A stretch of DNA of 64,000 nucleotides from Bacteroidia bacterium (GCA_030427925.1 JAUICJ010000002.1:62001-126000), one strand, 5' to 3'; positions 53,351-62,364 are shown, numbered from the stretch's first letter. A program made the numbers and translations. Notes: a model not told the origin generated them from the sequence alone.

Positions 53351-53926
53351 ATGAATAATTGGGGAATTTTCGGAAAGCTGGTGAAGCAAAAGCTCACCGA
53401 GGAGCAGGTCGCCGCACTGTTCGTCGAAACGACGTTCGATAGCGTGGAAGCCGGATGGCCATTGGTGGCGGAGTTCCTGAACGAATGCCCCCACTTCGTG
53501 CAATCTCCGCAGCTGAACCCCGAGGATTATGGGCGGTTTTTGTTGGCGGTGGTGGTGGCCAATTTGCAATCGATTCCGAAGCATTTCGAAGCGGGAGTGG
53601 ACCGGCGTTTGGTTCAACGCATCTGCGCCAAATTCGCTCGCGCCATCGGCATCTCGAACCACGATTTCACCACCAAGATCAGCGCCTACCGCTCCTTCAT
53701 GAAGCAGGTGAACCAACCCTCGAAAAAGCTGGACCGGGGCATGGCGAGGTTGGTGCTTTACAAGTACCATTTGATGAACCACCAGGAAGATTACTTCTCT
53801 TCCATGTCGACGCCTCACCCGCAATTGGAAAAAGAGCTGCGCGAAATGATGGTGCACTTCCTCTGGGACTGGGAGGAATTCGTCGAAACGTACCGGGTGA
53901 AGGCACAGCCGAAGCTGGAGGTCTGA
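53351..53926 (+). CDS. unknown soluble helical protein
   Basis: A 191-residue protein, all-helical in appearance, with no signal peptide or membrane segment. It starts [15 protein letters not shown] and contains basic and aromatic patches ([43 protein letters not shown]). No family recognised. TAGATTTG lies 10 bases before the ATG and an AAGG just before it. It ends directly against the smpB stop. Divergent from pyrD, with DnaA-box-like repeats between them. Confidence 0.7.
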   Translation: MNNWGIFGKLVKQKLTEEQVAALFVETTFDSVEAGWPLVAEFLNECPHFVQSPQLNPEDYGRFLLAVVVANLQSIPKHFEAGVDRRLVQRICAKFARAIGISNHDFTTKISAYRSFMKQVNQPSKKLDRGMARLVLYKYHLMNHQEDYFSSMSTPHPQLEKELREMMVHFLWDWEEFVETYRVKAQPKLEV

Positions 53927-54367
53927 TCAGTCCAAGCGGCGATCGAGGTCCCGCGCCACGTCCTTATTCTTGAGCGTTTCCCGCTTATCGTGGAGCTTCT
54001 TGCCCTTGGCGATGGCGATGCGGAGTTTCGCGTAACCGGAGGGCGCGATGAAGAGCAACGTGGGCACCACGGTCACCCCGACGTCTTTGAGGCGCTTCTC
54101 CAACTTCTTCAGCTCGACCTTGTTCAGGAGCAGCTTGCGGGGGCGGCGGGATTCGTGCCCCGCGTACCCGGCGTTCGCATATTCTTGGATGTAGGCGTTG
54201 AAGACGAAGAACTCGCCGTTCTGAAACCGGCAGTACGCCTCCGTGATGCTGGCCTTGCCCGCTCGTATGGACTTGATTTCCGAGCCGACCAATTGCAGGC
54301 CCGCCGTGAATTCCTCGGTGAGGAAGAACTCAAAAGACGCTTTTTTGTTCTTGATTTCAACGGCCAT
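53927..54367 (-). CDS. smpB: SsrA-binding protein
   Basis: Partner of tmRNA in rescuing stalled ribosomes. Seen: KNKKASFEFFLTEEFTAGLQLVGSEIKSIRAGKASITEAYC near the N-terminus, GEFFVFNAYIQEY near residue 48, HESRRPRKLLLNKVELKKLEKRL and the RIAIAKGKKLHDKRETLK tail; 146 residues, normal. TATTTTTG lies four bases before the ATG at 54367, which settles the start over a longer upstream frame. The tmRNA gene itself is not seen in the window. Confidence 0.95.
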   Translation of the reverse strand: MAVEIKNKKASFEFFLTEEFTAGLQLVGSEIKSIRAGKASITEAYCRFQNGEFFVFNAYIQEYANAGYAGHESRRPRKLLLNKVELKKLEKRLKDVGVTVVPTLLFIAPSGYAKLRIAIAKGKKLHDKRETLKNKDVARDLDRRLD

Positions 54368-54371
54368 GGGG

Positions 54372-54379
54372 CAAAAATA
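54372..54379 (-). promoter_or_regulatory. -7 promoter element TATTTTTG of smpB
   Basis: Exact TAnnTTTG, 4 bases (CCCC) before the ATG at 54367. Confidence 0.55.
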
Positions 54380-54426
54380 CGCGGAGAAGCCTCCGCCGCC
54401 CGGTCCCATCGTAACTTTCGCCTCCC

Positions 54427-55440
54427 ATGAACGAGCACGCTGCCTACGCCGACCTGAAGAAAGTGGAACTCCACTGCCATTTGGAACTCGCCTTCCGCCC
54501 ATCCACCTTAAAGCATTGGGCACTTCAAGCGGGGCTGCCGGTGGAAAGCGATGCAGACTTCGCGCGGCATTTCCTCATCCAAGAGCCCATGAGCGACTTG
54601 CCCACTGTGCTCCGGAAGTTCTTGGACGTGCGGGACCTTTTGGCCTCCGAAGAAATGCTCGAGCAACTGGCATTCGAAGTCTGCGAGGACATGCACGTGC
54701 ACCACGGGGTGCGCGTCTTGGAGCTCCGCTATGCGCCGAGTTTCCTGCTGGACAAACACACGCACCTCAACGCCGATCGGCTCCAAGCCGCCATCCTCCG
54801 CGGATGCGCACGAGCCGAAGCGCGCTACCCATTGGCCACAGGGCTCATCTGCATTTTGCAGCGCACGCACACCGCCGAGGAGAACGCGCGGTGGCTGGAC
54901 TTTGCCCTGACGCATCGGGATGGGTTTGTGGGCGTGGATTTGGCAGACAACGAGGTGGATTGCGAGCCCGAACCGTTCATTCCGTTGTTTCAGCGGGCGA
55001 AGGCAGCGGGGTTCGGCATCACCATCCACGCTGGTGAACCTGCAGTGCCTGGGATTTCACGCAACATCATCACCGCCATCGAGGGCATGGGCGCGGACCG
55101 AATCGGCCACGGCGTTCAAGCCATCCACGATCCCGAAGCCATTCGCCTCCTTGCCGATCGCGGCATTCCCTTGGAACTGTGCCCGACCTCCAACCGACTG
55201 ACACAAGCGGTCGCTTCGTTGGACGACTACCCGCTGTTGAAATTGCGCGACGCCGGGGTGAAGGTGACGGTCAACACGGACGACCCCGGCATCATGGACA
55301 CGAACTTGAGCCGAGAATACGCCTTGATGGTGGAACATTTAGGAGTCACGCGCGCCGATTTGGAGCAGTTCAATGCCTGGGCGCGCGCAGCATCTTTCAT
55401 CGATCATGAGAAAATTGAACGCGCCATGGCGGCGGATTAA
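54427..55440 (+). CDS. add: adenosine deaminase-family protein
   Basis: Amidohydrolase that deaminates adenosine (or a related purine) to inosine. Seen: the N-terminal VELHCHLELAF, where the usual HxHLDG reads HLE; LELRYAPS near 97; HAGEPAVP with the metal His near residue 203; DRIGHGVQAI near 225; ELCPTSNRLTQAV near 250; and NTDDPGIMDTNLSREYAL near 285 with the catalytic DD pair. Length 337, normal. The Asp-to-Glu change at the substrate pocket and the modified SNRLTQA block make a purine other than adenosine possible. Its last 35 bases overlap the first arylsulfotransferase-like gene. Confidence 0.85.
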   Translation: MNEHAAYADLKKVELHCHLELAFRPSTLKHWALQAGLPVESDADFARHFLIQEPMSDLPTVLRKFLDVRDLLASEEMLEQLAFEVCEDMHVHHGVRVLELRYAPSFLLDKHTHLNADRLQAAILRGCARAEARYPLATGLICILQRTHTAEENARWLDFALTHRDGFVGVDLADNEVDCEPEPFIPLFQRAKAAGFGITIHAGEPAVPGISRNIITAIEGMGADRIGHGVQAIHDPEAIRLLADRGIPLELCPTSNRLTQAVASLDDYPLLKLRDAGVKVTVNTDDPGIMDTNLSREYALMVEHLGVTRADLEQFNAWARAASFIDHEKIERAMAAD

Positions 55441-57055
55441 CGCGGCCTTGTTGGCCATCGGCATCGCACATGCCGCCTCCGCCCAAAACACCCTGGGGAC
55501 CCTCCTCAACACCGCCAACAGCTTCGACGGGTACACCTTGCTGGCACCGATTGGGAGCACGGAAACCTTCCTGCTGGACAATTGCGGGCAGGTGGTGCAG
55601 TCGTGGGAGAGTGCCTACCGCCCGGGGCTTGCTGCGTACTTGCTGCCGAATGGCGACCTGATTCGGTCGGTGCAGCTCCCGAGCAACGTCTTCGTGGGAG
55701 GTGGCATCGGGGGTGGGTTCGAGCAATGGGACTGGGAGGGCAACCTCGTGCGCTCGTGGAATGCGGCGACGGATTCGCTCCATGCGCACCACGACTTCAC
55801 CGTGCTGCCGAACGGCAACGTGCTGTTCATTGCGTGGGAGCGGCACAGCGGGGAGGAGGCGATTGCCCGCGGCCGCGATCCGGAGTTGACCTCGCCGGAA
55901 GTGTGGGTGACGCGGGTGGAGGAGCGGAATTCGGAGGACGAGGTGGTGTGGGCGTGGTCGGTTTGGGATCACTTGGTGCAGGACTTCGATTCGGCGTTGC
56001 CGGGGTTTGGCGAGCCGGCGACGCATCCCGGAAAGATCGACGTGAACTTCAATGCGACGGCGTTGGCGGGGGGAGCGGGGCCAGGGGGCGGCGAGCTGGC
56101 TGCTGCGGATTGGTTGCACGTGAACGCCATCGACTACCACCCGGATTTGGACCAAATCGTGCTGTCCTCCCGCAAATTCGACGAAATCTGGATCATCGAC
56201 CACGGCCTCACCACGGAAGAAGCGGCGGGCCCTGCTGGTGACCTCCTTTACCGCTACGGCAACCCGCAATCGTACGGCCGGGGCACCGAAGCCGACCGGC
56301 GCTTTTACGGCCAACACGATGTCCATTGGGTCGGCGACCACCTGCTCGTGTTCAACAACGGCGCGGGGCGGCCCGAGGGGGCGTACAGCACGGTCGAAGA
56401 ATGGGCTCCTCCCCTCCTTTCCAACGGAACCTACGCCCTCGACGCCACCGCCCCGTTCGGGCCTGAAAACCTCGCTTGGATTTACCCCGAAACGGGAACG
56501 GTTGATTTCTATTCCGGCAACGTCTCCGGTGCACAACGGCTGCCCGGCGGCACCACCCTCATTTGCGAAGGCGCACGCGGGCGCCTGTTCGAAGTGGAAC
56601 CGGACGGTTCCATCGTTTGGGAGTACGTGAATCCGGTCACGGGCGTGGGGCCGCTGGTCCAAGGAACGGCGCCGTTTAACAACCAGGTCTTCCTCGCCCG
56701 CCGCTACGCGCCGGACTTTTCCGGATTCGCGGGCCGGGACCTCACCCCGGGAGCCCCCCTTGAACTGAACCCGGATTTGAGCGCATGCTCCACCTTCACC
56801 GCGGTCCCTGACCTCGCCCCAGGTCGCCTGGCGCTGCACCCCAATCCCGGCACCAACTCCGTTCACCTGCCAGCACCCACAGGTCGCACCGGGGGATTTG
56901 TCGTGTACGACCTGTGGGGCCGCATCGTGGAAGAAGGGCCTTGGACCAGCGCCCGACTGGTGGATGCGTCGATGTGGCCTTCGGGGCAATACGTGGTGCA
57001 TACCTTTGGGGCATCGCCCGCGGACTGCACTCGGACGAAATGGATCAAATCATGA
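55406..57055 (+). CDS. arylsulfotransferase-like secreted protein with T9SS type A sorting domain, copy 1
   Basis: A 549-residue exported protein whose main domain resembles the ASST/arylsulfotransferase beta-propeller. Seen: signal peptide (INAALLAIGIAHAASAQ), then FDGYTLLAPIGSTETFLLDNCGQVVQSW, RPGLAAYLLPNGDLIR, HAHHDFTVLPNGNVLFIAWE, WDHLVQDFDS, DWLHVNAIDYHPDLDQIVLSSR, and a tail LALHPNPGTNSVHL with VVYDLWGRIVEEG and WPSGQYVV typical of T9SS type A. The ATG at 55406 overlaps the end of the deaminase gene by 35 bases. Sulfo-transfer is inferred from fold; other propeller hydrolases are possible. Confidence 0.75.
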   Translation: MRKLNAPWRRINAALLAIGIAHAASAQNTLGTLLNTANSFDGYTLLAPIGSTETFLLDNCGQVVQSWESAYRPGLAAYLLPNGDLIRSVQLPSNVFVGGGIGGGFEQWDWEGNLVRSWNAATDSLHAHHDFTVLPNGNVLFIAWERHSGEEAIARGRDPELTSPEVWVTRVEERNSEDEVVWAWSVWDHLVQDFDSALPGFGEPATHPGKIDVNFNATALAGGAGPGGGELAAADWLHVNAIDYHPDLDQIVLSSRKFDEIWIIDHGLTTEEAAGPAGDLLYRYGNPQSYGRGTEADRRFYGQHDVHWVGDHLLVFNNGAGRPEGAYSTVEEWAPPLLSNGTYALDATAPFGPENLAWIYPETGTVDFYSGNVSGAQRLPGGTTLICEGARGRLFEVEPDGSIVWEYVNPVTGVGPLVQGTAPFNNQVFLARRYAPDFSGFAGRDLTPGAPLELNPDLSACSTFTAVPDLAPGRLALHPNPGTNSVHLPAPTGRTGGFVVYDLWGRIVEEGPWTSARLVDASMWPSGQYVVHTFGASPADCTRTKWIKS

Positions 57056-58935
57056 AAAACCTTGCATTGTTGGTGACGTTGCTCGGCGGATGGGCGGCTT
57101 CGCTTTGGGCCCAAAACACCGTGGGCACCACCGTTTTCGACCCCACCAACGTCTTCGACGGTTACACCCTCATTTACCCGCACAACCAACCGAACGCCTA
57201 CCTGCTGAACTTCTGTGGCGAAGTGGTGCACCAATGGACCGGGGAGGCCGACAGCCGACCGGGCAACACGGCTTACCTCATGCCCACCGGCGACCTCCTG
57301 ATGACGCGTCGGCCGGCGTCGATTGCGGGGAATCCGATTTGGGCCGGGGGCGGCGGGGCCACCATCGAACGGCGGACGTGGGACAACGAGGTGATCTGGA
57401 GCTACACGCAAAACGACGACAGCGCGCGCTTCCACCACGACATCGCTCCGATGCCCAACGGGAACGTGCTCGCCATCTGCTGGGAAGCCATCGATTCGAC
57501 GGCGGCGCTCGCGGCCGGAGCGGATCCGGAGACCTTGACAGGGATGGGGTTGTGGAGTGAGAAAATTGTGGAGTTGGCGCCGGACGGGATGGGCAGCGCG
57601 CAGGTCGTTTGGGAATGGCGGTTGTGGGATCACCTCGTCCAGGACGTGGATCCCGCGGCTGCGAATTTTGGCGTGGTCGCTGAAAACCCGCACAAAGTGG
57701 ACCTGAATTATCCGACTCCGGGCAACGTGCCGGCGGATTTCGTCCACATGAACAGCATCGATTACAATCCGCTGAACGACCACATTTTAGTGAGCGCGCC
57801 CGAATACGATGAAGTGTGGGTCATCGACCACAGTCCGTTCAGCAACGGCGATCTGAAGTGGCGTTGGGGCAACCCTGAAGCCTACGGCGTGGCCGACTCG
57901 ACGCAGCACCACTTGCATTACCAGCACGATGCGAACTGGGTGGATGAGCCTTACCAAATGGGCTCGCCCTTCCTCGGCAAGATTTCCATCTTCAACAACC
58001 GGGTTCCAGGCGAAGAAGGCGAGCGTTCGGCCTTGACCGTGGTGGCGCCGCCTTATGACGAATACGAAAACGCGTACCTCATTCAGGACGGGGTGTTCGC
58101 ACCCGCAGTTCCGGATTGGAACTGGCAAGCCGCAGACCCGTTGAGCTTTTCAAGTGGGGGACTTTCGAGCTTCCAGCCGCTCGCTGGGCCGCGGTTCTTG
58201 GTGTGCGAGGGGCGCGCGGGGCGGATCTCGGAAATCACCTTGGCGGGGGATACGGTTTGGCAATATGTGACGCCGTTGCAAGGCGGTGTCCCGGTGGCCC
58301 AAGGCACCGAATTGCTGCCCGCGGCCAACATGACGTTCCGAGCGACGCGGTATCCGGCGGTGTTGCCCATTTTCGACGGGCTCGACGGCCTGGACGCTGC
58401 GGTGATTGAACTCGATCCGGAGCCCCTGCCCGCTTGCTTGCCGTGTGCCCTTGAGGTCTCGGTGGAGTCGGATGGCACGGGCTTTCAATTGGACATCGCC
58501 GGTGGCACCGCTCCGTTCGAAATCACTTGGATGGACGAACTCGGCAACACCTGCACCGCACCCTCCTTGCCGTTCTTTGAGGACCTGATTGTTCTGTGCG
58601 ATGGCTTCTTTGAACTGGTCACGCTCTCCGGGTATTACGTGAACGTTACGGTGGTGGACGCGCTTGGATGTGCGGCCACCGCGGAAGGTTATTGGACGGG
58701 CGTTGCAGAGTCCGATGAGCGGGCGTGGGTTTGGCCAAATCCCGCCAGCAATCAACTCCAACTCCAAGGGTTTCCCGACGGATGCCGCGCCCGGCTCTTC
58801 GATGTGAGCGGTCGCATCGTTGCCGAACGGACACTCTTCGGCCGGACCTCATGGAACCTGCCCTCCTTGCCTTCGGGCATGTACATCTTGGCAGCGGGCG
58901 ACGTCCGCAAACGCATTCAAATCACCCAACCCTGA
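57052..58935 (+). CDS. arylsulfotransferase-like secreted protein with T9SS type A sorting domain, copy 2
   Basis: A 627-residue paralogue of the previous gene, coupled to it by ATGA. Shared blocks: NTVGTTVFDPTNVFDGYTL, FHHDIAPMPNGNVLAICWE, WDHLVQDVD, DFVHMNSIDYNPLNDHILVS and EVWVIDHS. The signal peptide ends in ASLWAQ. Unlike copy 1 it carries a Cys-containing Ig/SprB-like segment after the propeller (GGTAPFEITWMDELGNTCTA, VTVVDALGC) before the sorting tail WVWPNPASNQLQLQGF, ARLFDVSGRIVAER and LPSGMYIL. Tandem duplication with later divergence is the likely origin. Confidence 0.75.
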   Translation: MKNLALLVTLLGGWAASLWAQNTVGTTVFDPTNVFDGYTLIYPHNQPNAYLLNFCGEVVHQWTGEADSRPGNTAYLMPTGDLLMTRRPASIAGNPIWAGGGGATIERRTWDNEVIWSYTQNDDSARFHHDIAPMPNGNVLAICWEAIDSTAALAAGADPETLTGMGLWSEKIVELAPDGMGSAQVVWEWRLWDHLVQDVDPAAANFGVVAENPHKVDLNYPTPGNVPADFVHMNSIDYNPLNDHILVSAPEYDEVWVIDHSPFSNGDLKWRWGNPEAYGVADSTQHHLHYQHDANWVDEPYQMGSPFLGKISIFNNRVPGEEGERSALTVVAPPYDEYENAYLIQDGVFAPAVPDWNWQAADPLSFSSGGLSSFQPLAGPRFLVCEGRAGRISEITLAGDTVWQYVTPLQGGVPVAQGTELLPAANMTFRATRYPAVLPIFDGLDGLDAAVIELDPEPLPACLPCALEVSVESDGTGFQLDIAGGTAPFEITWMDELGNTCTAPSLPFFEDLIVLCDGFFELVTLSGYYVNVTVVDALGCAATAEGYWTGVAESDERAWVWPNPASNQLQLQGFPDGCRARLFDVSGRIVAERTLFGRTSWNLPSLPSGMYILAAGDVRKRIQITQP

Positions 58936-58939
58936 TCCC

Positions 58940-59719
58940 ATGGCGGATTCCATCTTGATTTCTGACCGCGGTGCGGTGCGCACGTTGACGCTGAACCGCC
59001 CCGAGGTGTTCAACAGCTTCGACCGCCACATGGGCAAGGCCTTCCAAGCCGCCCTCGATGCAGCGGCAGCCGACGATTCCGTGCGTTGCGTGGTCATCAC
59101 CGGTGCGGGCAAGGCGTTCTGCGCAGGCCAAGACCTGAAGGAAGTCACGGCACCCGACGCGCCCGATTTCCGGGTCATCGTCGAAGAAACGTACAACGAA
59201 AGCGTGCGCCGCATCCGCAACATGGAAAAGCCCGTCATCGCCGCAGTCCAGGGCGTGGCGGCAGGAGCCGGGGCGAACATTGCGTTGGCCTGCGACCTGA
59301 CCCTCGCCCAACACGGTGTGAAGTTCATTCAGGCGTTTTCGAAAATCGGGCTCATTCCCGACAGCGGCGGGACGTGGATGTTGCCGCGGCTCATCGGGCA
59401 ACAACGCGCGACGGCGTTGGCCTTCTTCGGCACGCCCGTAGAAGCGCGCGATGCGGAAGCGATGGGCATGATTTTCAAAGCAGTGGAACCGGATGCGTTC
59501 GAGTCAACGGTGGCGGAACTGGCCGCCCAGCTGGCCGCAATGCCCACGCGTGGATTGGGATTGACGAAGCGGGCGTTCAATGCGGGCTGGGAGTCCGGGC
59601 TTTCGGAGCACTTGACGACCGAGCGGGATTTGCAGATCACCGCTTCGGAAACGGCCGACTATGCAGAAGGAGTCGCGGCCTTTTTAGAGAAGCGAGCCGC
59701 CACCTTCACGGGAAAATGA
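58940..59719 (+). CDS. enoyl-CoA hydratase/isomerase, PaaG-like
   Basis: Crotonase-fold enzyme of 259 residues. Seen: LNRPEVFNSFDRHM, CVVITGAGKAFCAGQDLKEV near residue 50, VAAGAGANIALACDLTLA near 105, and the FIQAFSKIGLIPDSGGTWMLPRLIG block near 125 with the GTWMLPR pattern seen in PaaG-type isomerases. Crotonases of this type act in fatty-acid or phenylacetate breakdown. The ATG 58940 lies 5 bases after the previous stop; its own stop overlaps the next ATG. Confidence 0.88.
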   Translation: MADSILISDRGAVRTLTLNRPEVFNSFDRHMGKAFQAALDAAAADDSVRCVVITGAGKAFCAGQDLKEVTAPDAPDFRVIVEETYNESVRRIRNMEKPVIAAVQGVAAGAGANIALACDLTLAQHGVKFIQAFSKIGLIPDSGGTWMLPRLIGQQRATALAFFGTPVEARDAEAMGMIFKAVEPDAFESTVAELAAQLAAMPTRGLGLTKRAFNAGWESGLSEHLTTERDLQITASETADYAEGVAAFLEKRAATFTGK

Positions 59720-59991
59720 TGGACTGGATTGCGTGTGCGGAACGCCTCCCTGAAGATGACCAGCGCGTCCTGGCCTTTGTTCCGGGCAACCGGGTGTTCC
59801 TTCCTGGGAAGTCCTTGGAATTCGAGGTGCGTGAAGTCATTGTGTTGCGGTTCTGCAAGGACTTTTATGCGGGCAATCCGGAGAAAGCGGAGCGGCACGG
59901 GGTGCATTTTTGGTCCGGTGAAGGGAACAGCAACCACTTCTTCAGGGACGTGACGCACTGGCTTCCGCTGCCGGATGCGCCGAAAGCCTAA
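59716..59991 (+). CDS. small DUF551-like protein
   Basis: A 91-residue protein starting at the ATG that overlaps the hydratase stop codon; it opens MDWIACAERLPEDDQRVLAF and ends HFFRDVTHWLPLPDAP. That W-I-x-C-x-E-R-L-P start and T-H-W-x-P-L-P end recall the DUF551 family, often seen in phages and in plain genomes, function unknown. Its stop overlaps the facing rsmE by four bases. The ATGA overlap supports it being real. Confidence 0.75.
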   Translation: MMDWIACAERLPEDDQRVLAFVPGNRVFLPGKSLEFEVREVIVLRFCKDFYAGNPEKAERHGVHFWSGEGNSNHFFRDVTHWLPLPDAPKA

Positions 59992-60698
59992 AGCGCCGCG
60001 AGGTGAAAACTGTGAACCGCGGCCACGCCTGCGGTTTCCGTGCGCAATCGGTGTTCACCTAGCGTCACTTCCTGCGCGCCCAGCGCGAGGGCTTCTCGAA
60101 TTTCTTCAGGCGTAAAGTCGCCCTCCGGCCCGATGGCCACCCATGCCCCCAAGGGCCCCGCGGCCGCGTGAAGCAAGTGCGGCTTTCCCGAATCGCCCAA
60201 CGCCGGCAAGCAATGCGCGATGAACCCCCGGCGTTGGCCTTGCGCGGCCAGCGCGTCGCTCCATGGCATCATGGGATGCAGTTCAGGCAAGCGGGTTTGC
60301 TGGCTCTGCTTCAATGCGGCCACCAAGATGCGCATCCAACGATCGGGCTTTTCTCGGGTGCGCTCCGAACGCGTGGTCACAAGGGGCCAAATCCCCTCCA
60401 CCCCCAACTCCATGGCCTTCTCCAGCATCCATTCGAACCGGTCGGTTGCCTTCGTCGGCGCCACCAAAAGCTGGAGCGGACGGGCCGATGGCGCATCTTC
60501 GCGGACCCATTTCGTCTGCAGGATGCATGTGCGTTTGTCCAGCTGATGGATGACCCCCTCGTACACCGCGCCGCGGCCATTCGTCAAAACGCAGGCGTCG
60601 CCCACTTGCGCGCGCAGCACCTTCACGACATGTCGGGTTTCCTCGGCATCCAACTCGTGGAACGGCGTGCTGACCTCCGGAGCGTAAAAAAATCGCAT
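59988..60698 (-). CDS. rsmE: 16S rRNA m3U1498 methyltransferase
   Basis: SPOUT-family enzyme methylating U1498 of 16S rRNA. Seen: RFFYAPEVSTPFHELDAEETRHVVKVLR at the N-terminal PUA-like domain, LLVAPTKATDRFEWMLEKAMELGVEGIWPLVTTRS near residue 75, the SAM-knot VAIGPEGDFTPEEIREALALGA near 187, and LGEHRLRTETAGVAAV at the end; 236 residues, normal. Start ATG 60698 is set by TATTTTCG four bases upstream; a longer upstream frame is rejected. Confidence 0.94.
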   Translation of the reverse strand: MRFFYAPEVSTPFHELDAEETRHVVKVLRAQVGDACVLTNGRGAVYEGVIHQLDKRTCILQTKWVREDAPSARPLQLLVAPTKATDRFEWMLEKAMELGVEGIWPLVTTRSERTREKPDRWMRILVAALKQSQQTRLPELHPMMPWSDALAAQGQRRGFIAHCLPALGDSGKPHLLHAAAGPLGAWVAIGPEGDFTPEEIREALALGAQEVTLGEHRLRTETAGVAAVHSFHLAAL

Positions 60699-60702
60699 GC
60701 TG

Positions 60703-60710
60703 CGAAAATA
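60703..60710 (-). promoter_or_regulatory. -7 promoter element TATTTTCG of rsmE
   Basis: TAnnTTCG match 4 bases (CAGC) before the ATG at 60698. It also supplies the U-rich tail of the pckA terminator. Confidence 0.5.
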
Positions 60711-60711
60711 A

Positions 60712-60740
60712 GCGGGGCGGGCCAAATCGACCCGCCCCGC
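60712..60740 (-). terminator. pckA terminator
   Basis: Stem GCGGGGCGGG / CCCGCCCCGC with a 9-base loop, 22 bases beyond the pckA stop; the following TTATTTT is the weak U-tract and overlaps the rsmE promoter element. Confidence 0.7.
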
Positions 60741-60762
60741 CACAGCGTTCCCAATCGTTCAA

Positions 60763-62364
60763 TCAGGCCGTCGGCGCCGCTTCGAGGATCGCCTCCGAGG
60801 CCATGGCTTCGAACGGCTTGAAGTTCTCCGAAAACAACCCCGCCAAATGAGCGGCCGCCGCATCGTAGGCTGCACCATCGGACCACGCGTCCCTGGGATT
60901 CATCAACTGGCTCGGAACACCTGGGCAGGCTGTTGGGAACGACAACCCGAAGGTGGCATCCGTGTGCAACTCCACGTCATCCAGTTCCCCGCGCATCGCC
61001 GCGCCGATCATGGCCCGGGTGTACTTCAACTTCAAGCGTTCGCCCACGCCGTATCCGCCTCCAGACCAACCGGTATTCACCAACCAAATCCGCACGCTGT
61101 GCGCCTCCATCCGTTCGCCCAACATTTCTGCATACCGCGTCGGATGCAACGGCATGAACGGCGCACCGAAGCACGCACTGAACGCGGCCGTGGGTTCCGT
61201 GATGCCCACTTCGGTGCCCGCCACCTTTGCGGTGTAGCCGCTCAGGAAGTGGTACATGGCTTGGCCTTTATCGAGTCGGCTGATGGGAGGCAACACCCCG
61301 AAGGCATCGCAGGTGAGGAAGAAAATGTCCTTCGGGTGGTCGCCTCGGCTTTCCGCCACGGCGCCAGGAATGTGATCAATGGGGTACGAAACCCGCGTGT
61401 TTTCCGTGACCGAAGCATCGGCGTAGTTCGGCGTCACCTCATCGGCTTCAAAGCGGACGTTTTCGAGCAGCGCCCCGAACTGAATGGCCCGGTAAATCTG
61501 CGGCTCCTTCTCCGGTGAGAGGTCGATGGTCTTCGCATAGCACCCCCCTTCCATGTTGAAGACGCCCGCATCGCCCCAACCGTGTTCGTCGTCTCCGATG
61601 AGGAACCGATCCGGGTCGCTGCTGAGGGTCGTTTTGCCCGTTCCCGACAAACCAAAGAAAATTGCGGTGTTTCCTTCCGCATCGCAGTTGGCCGAGCAGT
61701 GCATCGGGAATACGCTGTGCACCGTCGGCAGCACAAAATTCATCACCGAGAACATGCCCTTCTTGATTTCCCCCGTGTACGCAGATCCGGCAATGAGGAT
61801 GGTCTTGCGCGTGAAATCGATGGCAGAAACGTTCGCTTGGCGCACCCCGTGGCGCGCTGGATCGGCTTCAAAGCTCGGGGCACAAACGATGTGCCAGTCC
61901 AATTCGGGAACCAGCACCTCCCGATCCTCCAACCGCACGAACATGTTGTGCACGAACAGGTTCGCCCATGCTTTTTCGGTGATCACCCGGACCCGGAGCT
62001 GGGTGGACGCATCGGCTCCCACCGCTGCATCCCGCACGAACACGCTCTTCCCGTCCAGGTGCGCCACCATGTCCGCATGCAGTTGCGCGAAGTGATCCGG
62101 GCTGAGTGGTTGGTTGACCGCGCCCCAATCAACCTCGTCGTGCGTCAGGCCATCGTCTACGATGAACCGGTCTTTCGGAGAGCGCCCGGTGAACTTCCCG
62201 GTGTCCACCGCGAGGGCTCCGCTGTTGGTGAGCACTCCTTCACCGCGAAGGAGGGTTTGAACGACCAATTTGGCCGGTGGAAGGTTCCAGTGTGCGCGTG
62301 CAACGCCTTCCAGTCCGATGGCCTCCAACGAGGCGTCGAACGGTGTGTTTCCAACATGTTTCAT
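60763..62364 (-). CDS. pckA: ATP-dependent phosphoenolpyruvate carboxykinase
   Basis: Converts oxaloacetate and ATP to PEP and CO2 in gluconeogenesis. Seen: the GRSPKDRFIVDD block near residue 62, the oxaloacetate-binding RAYTGEIK-like segment here AGSAYTGEIKKG, the FFGLSGTGKTTLSSDPDR P-loop near 245, and DDEHGWGDAGVFNMEGGCYAK near 264; 533 residues, normal. ATG 62364 gives MKHVGNTPF; TACCTTTG lies 28 bases upstream, so this gene has a short leader. Longer upstream frames are antisense to DUF423. Confidence 0.96.
   Translation of the reverse strand: MKHVGNTPFDASLEAIGLEGVARAHWNLPPAKLVVQTLLRGEGVLTNSGALAVDTGKFTGRSPKDRFIVDDGLTHDEVDWGAVNQPLSPDHFAQLHADMVAHLDGKSVFVRDAAVGADASTQLRVRVITEKAWANLFVHNMFVRLEDREVLVPELDWHIVCAPSFEADPARHGVRQANVSAIDFTRKTILIAGSAYTGEIKKGMFSVMNFVLPTVHSVFPMHCSANCDAEGNTAIFFGLSGTGKTTLSSDPDRFLIGDDEHGWGDAGVFNMEGGCYAKTIDLSPEKEPQIYRAIQFGALLENVRFEADEVTPNYADASVTENTRVSYPIDHIPGAVAESRGDHPKDIFFLTCDAFGVLPPISRLDKGQAMYHFLSGYTAKVAGTEVGITEPTAAFSACFGAPFMPLHPTRYAEMLGERMEAHSVRIWLVNTGWSGGGYGVGERLKLKYTRAMIGAAMRGELDDVELHTDATFGLSFPTACPGVPSQLMNPRDAWSDGAAYDAAAAHLAGLFSENFKPFEAMASEAILEAAPTA

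Noticed and set aside
55397-57001. 534-codon minus-strand frame opposite the arylsulfotransferase-like gene
   Set aside because: Shadow frame typical of GC-rich DNA; no start context or motif.
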